Positions 1-5,984 of a stretch of DNA of 5,984 nucleotides are shown here, in pieces; the stretch's first letter is position 1, and the number at the start of each line of letters is the position of its first letter. The notes under the pieces were generated by a model. It was not told the origin of the DNA. It worked only from the letters and a program-made list of their open reading frames with translations, and searched no databases. This stretch comes from an uncultured Bacillota bacterium. GTDB taxonomy: Bacteria; Bacillota; Clostridia; Peptostreptococcales; Anaerovoracaceae. The stretch covers positions 1 to 5,984 of the forward strand of contig CAMPBN010000076.1 of assembly GCA_946638265.1 (NCBI GenBank), written 5' to 3'. Made by a program: the position numbers and the translations under genes.

Positions 1-1456
1 TTTCAATCGTATAAGCGTCAATGGCTTCTTCCACCGTTACCTTCTCTTTCGGATAGAATCCGCCTTCCGGCTTTCCGTCCTTGCCGCATCTGCTGACTGC
101 CATATAGATGTTCGGGAAAGGATTGCAATCCTCTACCGGGCAGTCCGTGCCGTACGAAAGATGTACTCCGTCTCTCAGCATGGTACCAAATGCGTATGAA
201 GTGGAAGCCAGCTCTTTTCCGACCAGATTTTCCACGATGTGCATGTCATAATCGATAAATATCGGCTGAGCGAAGACGAGAATGTCTTCTTTTTTGATCT
301 CATCGGTTATGGCCTTGTCCGTAATCTGGCAGTGGATGATGGCATGACGGAGTTTGTTCTTTCCGTCCACAAAAGCTTTTTTGTAACATTCGATGGTCCG
401 GCGCGCCGCTTCGTCCCCTATGACATGTGTCACCACCTGCACGCCGTACTTTTTGGCAAGTGCACAGTATTTGTCCATGTCATCGTCGCCGATCCATTCC
501 AGGCCGTGGTTGTCAGGCTCTCCCACGTAGCCGTTTGTCAGGAGTGCGGTTCTTGCTCCGAGACTTCCGTCCTTGAAGAGCTTGAGCGGTCCTAAGGTCA
601 AAAGTGAGTCCTCAGGATAAACCCCTTTTGCAAACTCCCCGTTCTCCAGATAATCTTCAAATTGCTTAAGATCGTTGAAGCATACCTGGTGACGATATCT
701 CACTTTGCCTTCGCCCTTTTCGTAAATTTCGTGAAGAAGCTTAAAGGCTGCCGGTCCGTCCATAAATGTGGTGCCCACGTCGTTGCTCTGGACACTGGTA
801 AGACCGCATGAAACCGCATATTCCATCGTTTCCAGCATGATCTTATGGCGCTGTTCCATTGTAAAATCGGGAATTATTCTCTTGGCAATATTGCAACCGT
901 TTTCGGTGAATATGCCGTTTGGCTTCCCGTCGTCCCCCAAAAGGAAGTCCCCTTCCTTAAATTCCGATGAATCCATATCCAGCATTTCGATGAGTTTTGA
1001 ATTGCAGGACACGATGTGGCCGCAAACTCTCTCCAGACATATTGGAAATTCAGTGCTTATCTTATCAAGATCGTGCCGGTCCGGGAATCTCGGGCTGTCC
1101 TCGAAATTGTACTGGTTCCAGCCCATGGCATGGAGCCCTTCTTTGACATTTTCGGGATGCTCTTTAGCAAACTCCCGGCAAATCTCTACCATTTCGTCAA
1201 TACTTTTGACATTTTCGATGCAGGCCTGATTTCTGGTCTCGCCCAGCAGCATAAAATGCATGTGGGAGTCGTTCAGACCGGGTATCAGCGTTCTGCCTTT
1301 GCAGTCAACGATTTCTTCTTCCGGTAAATCCCCTGCCTCCGCAAGGATATCTTCGTTTTTTCCTACTTTTACTATCCTGTTTCCGGAAAGGAGTACAGCC
1401 TGCTCGAAATGCCCTTTTTCTACATAAACCTTGGCATTGATTAAAACTTTTGCCAT
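1..1456 (-). CDS. YtcJ-type metal-dependent amidohydrolase (amidohydrolase family 3), 3' end cut by window
   Basis: The first 485 residues are present; no stop is reached before the window edge. Members of this family are usually about 530-550 residues, so roughly the last 50 are missing. Seen in the translation: an N-terminal beta-sandwich segment with DCKGRTLIPGLNDSHMH giving the metal-binding HxH (H65, H67); a CLERVCGH segment near 140-147 that matches the family's substrate-pocket stretch; LKLFKDGSLGARTA with K292, the probable metal-bridging lysine; THVIGDEA with H344; HAIIHCQI with H375; and YGTDCPVED with the catalytic aspartate D438. All expected metal and catalytic ligands are therefore present, and the enzyme is probably active and cytosolic (no signal peptide). 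Known relatives include N-substituted formamide deformylase; the substrate here cannot be read from sequence. The ATG lies one base after the upstream permease stop, with a weak purine-rich SD (AAGAAGAG) inside the permease's last codons, so translation is probably coupled. The family call is firm; the substrate is unknown. Confidence 0.93.
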   Translation of the reverse strand, partial: MAKVLINAKVYVEKGHFEQAVLLSGNRIVKVGKNEDILAEAGDLPEEEIVDCKGRTLIPGLNDSHMHFMLLGETRNQACIENVKSIDEMVEICREFAKEHPENVKEGLHAMGWNQYNFEDSPRFPDRHDLDKISTEFPICLERVCGHIVSCNSKLIEMLDMDSSEFKEGDFLLGDDGKPNGIFTENGCNIAKRIIPDFTMEQRHKIMLETMEYAVSCGLTSVQSNDVGTTFMDGPAAFKLLHEIYEKGEGKVRYRHQVCFNDLKQFEDYLENGEFAKGVYPEDSLLTLGPLKLFKDGSLGARTALLTNGYVGEPDNHGLEWIGDDDMDKYCALAKKYGVQVVTHVIGDEAARRTIECYKKAFVDGKNKLRHAIIHCQITDKAITDEIKKEDILVFAQPIFIDYDMHIVENLVGKELASTSYAFGTMLRDGVHLSYGTDCPVEDCNPFPNIYMAVSRCGKDGKPEGGFYPKEKVTVEEAIDAYTIE

Positions 1457-1457
1457 T

Positions 1458-2852
1458 TTATTTCTCTTCTTTCTCTTTCTTGAGTTTCCTGTCAAATACG
1501 TAATATACTACTGCGCCTGCCAGCGGTACGAGCATTCCTGCTGCGCCGTTGATAGGATCTTCCATGGCACCCTGGATGAAGAGGCCGATGAAGACGAGTA
1601 TTACCAGAATAACGGATATCGGATAGAGCCATACTTTGTAAGGTCTTTCGATATTCGGATATTTCTTTCTGAGGATTGGCACTGCTCCTACAACGAGTAC
1701 GTTGAACAGCATTGCGGAGAGCACTACCAGATTTGTCAGCTGATCCAGGTTTCTGGCAAGTACCAGAGCGCAGGAAAGTATGCACTGAACTATGATGGCT
1801 GTGGTCGGAACGTGATACTTAGGGCTGAGCACTGCAAAGCTCTTGAAGAAGTGACCTTCCTTAGCCATGGAGTAGTACATTCTAGGCTGTGCGAGTACCA
1901 GGCCGTTCAGGCATCCGAACATGGAGAGGATCATACCGATGGAAACCACTGCTCCGCCGGCAGTACCCAGTACCTGCTTGGCTACGGCTGTTCCGAGGTA
2001 GAGGTCTTCGCTCTGGATCATGGAAACGATGGTCTCGTGAGGGAGCACCTTCATGATTGCAAAATTGAAGAGTGTATAAAGCAGTGTAACGCCGCCGATA
2101 CCTACTACCAGTGCCAGAGGAAGATTTCTCTTAGGATTCTTGATTTCCTCGGCTACCGTGTTCAGGTTGGTCCAGCCTTCGTATGCCCAGAGGGCTGCTA
2201 CGATGGCGATGGCCATCATGGAAATGATGCTGGTGTTGTTGGATGCTGCATATTCACTTGCTGAGCCAAACGAAAGGTCCGGGCTTACTTTTCCTACAAA
2301 AAGTGCCGCAAACATTACGATGGCGATCGGAATCAGCTTGGCTACCATGGAAATATTCTGAATGAATGATGCCAGCTTTACGCCCACCAGATTGTAAATG
2401 GTAGCGCCGATGATGATAACGATGGCTGCTGCCTTGATGCCAAAATCGCTGATTTCAAAGAAGGATCTGGCCACTGTCATAAGCGCGATGGCTACGGCTG
2501 CCAGGGAACCCGGACCACCGATGAGCCAGTCTGTGAAACCTGCCATAAATCCGACTACAGGATGGTATGCCTCGTCCAGGTATACTACTCTGCCGCCGGC
2601 CTTTGGCATTGCTGTTCCCAGCTCTGCGTAGCAAAGTCCTGCCACCAGTGAGATGAGACCGGCGACAATCCAGCAAACGAGAGCCAGGCCTTCGTTCATG
2701 CCGGTTCTGTCCAGAACGTAGGAACCCAGGTAGAAAATACCGGAACCGATCATGATACCGCCGATGATACTTACTCCTCCGAAGACTCCTATTTCTCTGC
2801 GAAATTCAGTTTGTTCGGAAGTAAGCTCTTGTAACTTGTTTTCGTCGTTCAT
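1458..2852 (-). CDS. APC-superfamily amino acid permease (LAT/SteT-like)
   Basis: This 464-residue integral membrane protein has about 12 hydrophobic segments, the normal size for bacterial amino acid/polyamine/organocation permeases. The motifs seen are typical of the L-type (LAT) branch: GGIMIGSGIF at 31-40, the unwound TM1 substrate loop; YAELGTAMPKAGG at 75-87; AYEGWTNLNTVAEEIKNP at 223-240, the TM6 region and following loop; PRMYYSMAKEG at 323-333; and RPYKVWLYP at 403-411 before the last helices. It ends in a charged cytosolic tail (KLKKEKEEK). The relation to SteT-like exchangers is by motif only, so exchange versus proton symport is undecided. The start is fixed by a strong SD, GGAGG, 7 nt upstream. 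The gene is followed after one base by an amidohydrolase, suggesting that the permease imports the compound the enzyme hydrolyses, or exports its product. It is preceded by an AT-rich regulatory gap that sets it apart from the EIIC-EAL gene. Confidence 0.94.
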   Translation of the reverse strand: MNDENKLQELTSEQTEFRREIGVFGGVSIIGGIMIGSGIFYLGSYVLDRTGMNEGLALVCWIVAGLISLVAGLCYAELGTAMPKAGGRVVYLDEAYHPVVGFMAGFTDWLIGGPGSLAAVAIALMTVARSFFEISDFGIKAAAIVIIIGATIYNLVGVKLASFIQNISMVAKLIPIAIVMFAALFVGKVSPDLSFGSASEYAASNNTSIISMMAIAIVAALWAYEGWTNLNTVAEEIKNPKRNLPLALVVGIGGVTLLYTLFNFAIMKVLPHETIVSMIQSEDLYLGTAVAKQVLGTAGGAVVSIGMILSMFGCLNGLVLAQPRMYYSMAKEGHFFKSFAVLSPKYHVPTTAIIVQCILSCALVLARNLDQLTNLVVLSAMLFNVLVVGAVPILRKKYPNIERPYKVWLYPISVILVILVFIGLFIQGAMEDPINGAAGMLVPLAGAVVYYVFDRKLKKEKEEK

Positions 2853-2859
2853 AAAATTA

Positions 2860-2864
2860 CCTCC
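2860..2864 (-). promoter_or_regulatory. Strong Shine-Dalgarno site of the APC permease
   Basis: On the minus strand TGGAGGT lies 7 nt before the ATG at 2852. It is the best SD in the window and fixes the permease start. It sits only about 9 nt downstream of the hairpin at 2874-2902, so folding of that hairpin would leave the SD free, while a terminator-type event there would remove it from the transcript. Confidence 0.85.
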
Positions 2865-2866
2865 AT

Positions 2867-2902
2867 AAGAAAAATGCCATAAAGTGAATTACTTTATGGC
2901 AT
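2867..2902 (-). terminator. Perfect 12-bp hairpin plus T-run: terminator, attenuator or operator
   Basis: ATGCCATAAAGT (2874-2885) and ACTTTATGGCAT (2891-2902) are exact reverse complements around a 5-nt loop. Read on the minus strand, the stem is followed at once by TTTTTCTT, the layout of an intrinsic terminator. It would end the transcript of the EIIC-EAL gene, whose stop is about 90 bp upstream. The stem has only four G-C pairs, so it is not a strong terminator by composition. A perfect dyad at the start point of a candidate promoter (TATAAT at 2904-2909) could equally be a protein-binding operator. On the plus strand the nearest T-run begins several bases beyond the stem and no plus-strand gene needs it. 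The inverted repeat itself is certain; its function is inferred. Confidence 0.55.
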
Positions 2903-2903
2903 C

Positions 2904-2909
2904 ATTATA
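2904..2909 (-). promoter_or_regulatory. Candidate -10 box (TATAAT) for permease-amidohydrolase transcription
   Basis: A consensus TATAAT is read on the minus strand 52 nt before the permease ATG. No convincing TTGACA-like -35 is found at 15-19 nt spacing (the best are T-rich hexamers such as CCTTTT), although the upstream DNA is extremely A/T-rich and could act like an UP element. If the box is used, transcription would begin near 2897, inside the 5' arm of the hairpin at 2874-2902. In such AT-rich DNA a chance TATAAT is possible, hence modest confidence. Confidence 0.35.
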
Positions 2910-2918
2910 ATTTTTTTA

Positions 2919-2978
2919 TGTTTATAAAAAGGTTTAAAAACTTGTGTATCTGAAATTTTGTTTATAAAAATTTTTAAA
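2919..2978. repeat. Direct repeat, 18 of 20 bases, 40-bp period, upstream of the permease
   Basis: TGTTTATAAAAA occurs exactly at 2919-2930 and 2959-2970. After two differing bases (GG versus TT), both copies continue with TTTAAA, giving 18/20 identity between 2919-2938 and 2959-2978. The period of exactly 40 bp is close to four helical turns, so the two copies face the same side of the DNA. This fits paired binding of a regulator or curvature upstream of the permease promoter. The low sequence complexity means chance is not excluded. Confidence 0.5.
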
Positions 2979-2993
2979 GCCTAAAACAGTTTG

Positions 2994-5063
2994 CTATTCT
3001 GCAAGCGGCGCAGCCGGCGAATACAGCCAGCCCTGATAGCAGTCGCAACCGATTTCTTTGAGGGTTTCCCGCTGCTCTTCCGTTTCCACAAACTCCGCAA
3101 TTACGGTCATATGCAGCGACTCGGCCAGCTTCAAAATGGAAGCGATGATCTCACGGCAGTTTTCGTGAGTGGAAAGACCGCGTACCAATGAGCCGTCCAG
3201 CTTGATAAAATCAAAGAGATTGTGCTTCAGATAGTCCACGGAAGTGTGTCCCATCGAGAAATCGTCGATAGCCAGCCTCAGGCCCATGGCTTTGAGTTCG
3301 CTGAGAGCCTCCAGAGTGGATCTGTCCAGCGAAAGAGCTGCATTTTCCGTAATTTCCAGACAAAGATTTTTGCCCGCAAAAGGCGTTCTTTCGTTTTGCT
3401 GCCTGCAAAATGCCAGAAAATGCGGAGTGACGACAGTGATGCCGGTGACGTTCAAAGCGATTTTTACATTCTGACCGTATTTTTCCGCAATCTTTTCTTT
3501 GTCAGAAAGGACCCGGAGCATGATTTCTTCCTCCATCTCCGTCAGGAACCCACCCTCTTCCGCCAGTTTGATGAGAAGCGGCGGATATATAACTCCATAT
3601 ACCGGATGATTCCAGCGCAGCAATGCTTCCACGCCTTCGCACCGGCCGCCGTAGCTGTATTGCGGCTGATAATACATTTCCAGACTCTTTTTCATGCCGT
3701 GCCGCAGGTCTGCGGTCAGGTTTCTGGCAAATTCGCCATAAGCGTCCTGGCGATAGATCAGGACCTGGCTTGCAAGCTCCGCTTCGCATGATTTGAAGAA
3801 TTGCAGAAAATCTTCAAAAACTCTTCTGGCCTCTTCTTCTGTGCGATTGTCAAAGCTGCGCACAAAAGGTGCATAGATGGCGATGCCCAGCACAATATTG
3901 AAAAGCTGCATCAGACTGCCCGCGATGCTCCCTGTAGCCAGATACCCTCCGATAAATACCGGTGTGGTCCACTCTATATCGCCGGTGATCACAGGCACCC
4001 ATCCCAGATAAGTGGCCATATATGCCGTTGTGTAGCACACCAGAGGTGTCGCCAGGAACGGCACCAGCATAATCGGGTTGTAGATGATAGGCAGTCCGAA
4101 CACCATGAGCTCGTTGATATTAAAGATCATAGGCAATGCTGCCGCTCTTCCGAGGCTCCTTCTGCTGCGGTTTTTGGAAACTATCAGAATCGTCAGGAGC
4201 AGACAAATGGTGGCGCCGCACCCTCCCATCAGCACAAAACAATCGAAAAACTGCTTTGTCAGGATATTGGTCGCCTGTCCTCCGGCTGCAACAGCCGCCT
4301 GATTGGCAGCCAGTTCCGGCACGAAATAAGTCTGCATGACGCCTTCAAGCACATCGCTGCCGTGGATACCAAGAAACCACAGCACGGACGATAGCAACAC
4401 AAAAAAGAAGCCTTTGAAAAATCCCGGTTCGCCGCCCATGAAGAGGCTGTTGAACATATTGATGATCCATTCGCGCACCGAGTCCACGCCGAACAACCGG
4501 ACTATTGCTTCGTTTAAAATTCCGAAAAAGAGTGAAACGATAAGTATCGGGAAAAATGTCGAAAGCATTTTGTTAAAGTCGCGGTCCGCTCCACCGGAAA
4601 GGACCTTGTAGCTGCTTTCTTTCATGGCCAGATAAAGATGCAGGTACATGGCAGAGGCGCCAAAACCCGTCAATATGGCCAGGAATATCGATTTTGTTCC
4701 AAGATTGTCCAGGGCGAAGCTGTCAGCTCCGGCTCCCGCCAAAATGAAAAAAGAGATAAGCGCCGCCGTAACCGCTCCTACCGAAGGAACGTCGGCGCCG
4801 GCACGGATATGCACATAGGACCTGCTGATAGAAATGGTCATATATACGGCCAATGCGCCAAAGGTGGCTGAAAATATAAGATTGAAAAGTCTTAAGAAAA
4901 ATCCGCTTGCAAAGCTCTCCATGACATCCTGATACGAGGCTACCGGGAATGATTTGAGCACGAGAGCAAAGGCTCCTATCAGGAGCACGGGTATAGTACT
5001 GACCAGCCCCATCCTGATAACGCGGACGATCAGCATTTTTTCCGCTCTTCTAACCAGTTCCAT
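2994..5063 (-). CDS. PTS EIIC-like membrane domain fused to EAL c-di-GMP phosphodiesterase domain
   Basis: This is a complete 689-residue protein. Residues about 1-403 form a multi-helix membrane domain of the lactose/cellobiose-type PTS EIIC family: SFP-flanked TM1 (11-37), WFLGIHG (229-235), FNINELMVFGLPIIYNPIMLVPF (314-336) and a final IAIYAPF (395-400). H234 and E318 correspond to the histidine and glutamate that contact sugar in ChbC-type permeases. A soluble, largely helical linker (404-455) leads to an EAL domain (about 456-685). Expected catalytic residues are present: E479 in VEALLRW, N538 in LNVTG, E570 in LEITE, D600/D601 in IDDFSMG, K621 in IKLDG, E657 in AEFVET and Q677 in YQGW. 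Hydrolysis of c-di-GMP to pGpG is therefore likely, at the inner face of the membrane. No GGDEF, EIIA or EIIB domain is seen. The start has SD AAGGAAA about 10 nt upstream and an in-frame stop at 5091-5093, so no longer version is possible. A sensory role is inferred. Confidence 0.92.
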   Translation of the reverse strand: MELVRRAEKMLIVRVIRMGLVSTIPVLLIGAFALVLKSFPVASYQDVMESFASGFFLRLFNLIFSATFGALAVYMTISISRSYVHIRAGADVPSVGAVTAALISFFILAGAGADSFALDNLGTKSIFLAILTGFGASAMYLHLYLAMKESSYKVLSGGADRDFNKMLSTFFPILIVSLFFGILNEAIVRLFGVDSVREWIINMFNSLFMGGEPGFFKGFFFVLLSSVLWFLGIHGSDVLEGVMQTYFVPELAANQAAVAAGGQATNILTKQFFDCFVLMGGCGATICLLLTILIVSKNRSRRSLGRAAALPMIFNINELMVFGLPIIYNPIMLVPFLATPLVCYTTAYMATYLGWVPVITGDIEWTTPVFIGGYLATGSIAGSLMQLFNIVLGIAIYAPFVRSFDNRTEEEARRVFEDFLQFFKSCEAELASQVLIYRQDAYGEFARNLTADLRHGMKKSLEMYYQPQYSYGGRCEGVEALLRWNHPVYGVIYPPLLIKLAEEGGFLTEMEEEIMLRVLSDKEKIAEKYGQNVKIALNVTGITVVTPHFLAFCRQQNERTPFAGKNLCLEITENAALSLDRSTLEALSELKAMGLRLAIDDFSMGHTSVDYLKHNLFDFIKLDGSLVRGLSTHENCREIIASILKLAESLHMTVIAEFVETEEQRETLKEIGCDCYQGWLYSPAAPLAE

Positions 5064-5092
5064 CTGAATAAATTTCCTTTCACAACGCCTTC

Positions 5093-5112
5093 ATTGTACT
5101 ACTATGTACAAT
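5093..5112. promoter_or_regulatory. Inverted repeat ATTGTAC-N6-GTACAAT, probable repressor operator
   Basis: Two perfect 7-bp arms (5093-5099 and 5106-5112) are separated by 6 bp. One arm contains the -10 box and the rest fills most of the spacer of the promoter just described. A dimeric regulator bound here would block RNA polymerase directly. The size and symmetry suit one-component regulators such as the GntR, MarR or TetR families, but the sequence does not identify which, and no regulator gene is in the window. The repeat is directly seen; its function is inferred. Confidence 0.6.
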
Positions 5113-5121
5113 AAAAATCAA
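5093..5121 (-). promoter_or_regulatory. Sigma-A type promoter of the EIIC-EAL gene
   Basis: On the minus strand TTGATT (5121-5116) and TACAAT (5098-5093) are separated by exactly 17 nt. Each hexamer is close to consensus, and the -10 differs from TATAAT at one base. The predicted start is near 5086, giving a leader of about 23 nt that carries the SD AAGGAAA and the ATG at 5063. The -35 begins only 8 bp past the stop of the MATE gene, so the EIIC-EAL gene can be expressed independently of the pump. Confidence 0.7.
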
Positions 5122-5136
5122 AACATATTTTATGTT
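5113..5136 (-). terminator. Weak AT-only hairpin with T-rich tail at the end of the MATE gene
   Basis: AACATA (5122-5127) and TATGTT (5131-5136) can pair around a 3-nt loop that overlaps the MATE stop codon. On the minus strand TTGATTTTT follows. The stem is only six pairs with a single G-C pair, so termination would be poor, and the tail coincides with the next gene's -35 region. It may allow readthrough from the pump gene into the EIIC-EAL gene. Confidence 0.22.
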
Positions 5137-5984
5137 GTCGGTTCTTCCAGCGGCATGGTGCGGACTTCCTTGCGCATAACGATGCTAAAACCTATCAGCG
5201 CCCACGCGGTGCCCAGGATCTCCGCAATCGCAAACGAATACCACACTGTCGAAAGCCCGAAGGCCATCATCAGGAAATACGCCATCGGGATGATGCCAAG
5301 AAGCTGTCTGATGATCGGGCTCATCAGGCTCAGGAACCCGTGGCCCGTAGCCTGGAAGAGAGTATTGCTCATGATACCAAACGATGCCGGGATGAAGCAG
5401 ATGGAAATTCTGCGAAGTGCCGGAATGCCTATCTCCATCATTTCAGGTGAAGCGTTGAAGATCATAAGCAGCTTGTCCGGGAAGATCTGGAATATCAAAA
5501 ATCCCAAAGTCATAAAACAAAATGCCGCCAAAAATGCATATTTGAACGCATCCATCATACGCTTACGCTTCCTTGCGCCGAAATTGTAGCCGATAATAGG
5601 CATAGCGCCCTGATTCAGGCCGAACACCGGCATGAAGATAAAGCTCTGGAACTTGAAATATGCGCCCAGTACAGCTACTGCAGTTTCAGAAGCCTGCACC
5701 AGAATAGCGTTTAAGAAGAAGATCATAACGGATGTTATGGATTGCATTACGATGGCTGAAAATGCCACTTCGTAGATATCCTTTATGATGCAGCCTTCAA
5801 ATTTGAAACCGTGAAGTTTTATTTGAAAATGCTCGTTGTGAGTGGTCAGGAAAAAGATATCAAAGCAGCACGATACAGCCTGTCCCAGTACTGTAGCGAT
5901 GGCAGCGCCCAGAATGCCCAGTTTCGGGAAAGGTCCGAGGCCGAAGATCAGAAGCGGGTCCAGCACTACATTGGCCACTGCACC
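5130..5984 (-). CDS. MATE-family multidrug/cation antiporter, N-terminal part outside window
   Basis: An open frame of 284 residues runs to a TAA stop; the true start lies beyond the window. MATE pumps are usually about 440-460 residues, so some 160-180 N-terminal residues are missing. The visible part begins with GAVANVVLDPLLIFGLG, the conserved segment around TM5-6 of the first half. It continues with the complete second half, including FGLNQGAMPIIGYNFGARK (window residues 121-139), the second-half repeat motif, and about six further hydrophobic helices up to a charged tail ending LEEPTT. The family exports cationic drugs or metabolites using Na+ or H+ gradients; the substrate cannot be told from this part. 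The GTG at 5976-5978 is an internal valine codon of the conserved motif, not a start. Its link to the downstream genes may be only positional. Confidence 0.92.
   Translation of the reverse strand, partial: GAVANVVLDPLLIFGLGPFPKLGILGAAIATVLGQAVSCCFDIFFLTTHNEHFQIKLHGFKFEGCIIKDIYEVAFSAIVMQSITSVMIFFLNAILVQASETAVAVLGAYFKFQSFIFMPVFGLNQGAMPIIGYNFGARKRKRMMDAFKYAFLAAFCFMTLGFLIFQIFPDKLLMIFNASPEMMEIGIPALRRISICFIPASFGIMSNTLFQATGHGFLSLMSPIIRQLLGIIPMAYFLMMAFGLSTVWYSFAIAEILGTAWALIGFSIVMRKEVRTMPLEEPTT

Noticed and set aside
239..1327. Several plus-strand open frames of 100-150 codons
   Set aside because: All are opposite the amidohydrolase, whose conserved metal-binding motifs are continuous in the minus-strand frame through this whole stretch.
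1431..2264. Plus-strand open frame of 277 codons
   Set aside because: It lies wholly antisense to the APC permease and the first codons of the amidohydrolase. Its translation is rich in Cys, His and Tyr with no recognisable domain, as expected for the reverse reading of membrane-protein codons.
2961..2978. AAAAATTTTT self-complementary run just after the EIIC-EAL stop as a terminator
   Set aside because: It is pure A/T with no loop-forming GC stem; it is better explained as part of the AT-rich direct repeat.
3801..4394. Plus-strand open frame of 197 codons
   Set aside because: It is antisense to the EIIC domain, has no family resemblance and has a His/Gln/Arg-rich low-plausibility composition.
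5104..5589. Plus-strand open frame of 161 codons
   Set aside because: It is antisense to the MATE gene and starts within that gene's downstream promoter region. The translation shows no domain, and the MATE motifs on the other strand account for the sequence.
5976..5978. GTG as the start of the MATE gene
   Set aside because: It falls inside the conserved motif GAVANVVLDPL, and the frame stays open to the window edge, so it is an internal valine codon.

Overview
The window holds four protein genes, all on the minus strand. Two are complete and one is cut at each window edge. Compact gene spacing, purine-rich Shine-Dalgarno (SD) sequences, AT-rich gaps between mid-GC genes and the protein families present all suggest an anaerobic Bacillota of class Clostridia. 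That is an inference from style and content; there is no rRNA or marker gene to fix the taxon.

In the direction of transcription (high to low coordinates) the layout is as follows. (1) 5984-5130: C-terminal part of a MATE-family multidrug/cation efflux pump. (2) 5129-5064: a 66-bp gap with a good sigma-A type promoter (TTGATT-N17-TACAAT) whose -10 box and half of its spacer lie inside a 7-bp inverted repeat, an apparent repressor site. (3) 5063-2994: a 689-residue membrane protein joining a PTS EIIC-like sugar permease domain to a C-terminal EAL (cyclic-di-GMP phosphodiesterase) domain. The key residues of both halves are present. (4) 2993-2853: a 141-bp, very AT-rich gap with an 18/20-bp direct repeat spaced 40 bp apart, a TATAAT box, and a perfect 12-bp inverted repeat with a T-run just before the next ribosome binding site. 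(5) 2852-1458: an APC-superfamily amino acid permease. (6) 1456-1: a YtcJ-type metal-dependent amidohydrolase (amidohydrolase family 3), starting one base after the permease stop and running off the window.

The permease and amidohydrolase look like a translationally coupled uptake-and-hydrolysis pair, probably bringing in and deacylating or deamidating an amino-acid-like compound. The EIIC-EAL protein looks like a separate unit with its own regulated promoter. No EIIA or EIIB gene is visible, so a sugar-sensing or sugar-gated c-di-GMP phosphodiesterase is more plausible than an ordinary PTS transporter. This fusion and the two regulatory gaps are the most interesting parts of the window. I saw no mobile elements, CRISPR arrays, tRNA or rRNA genes, and no convincing gene on the plus strand.
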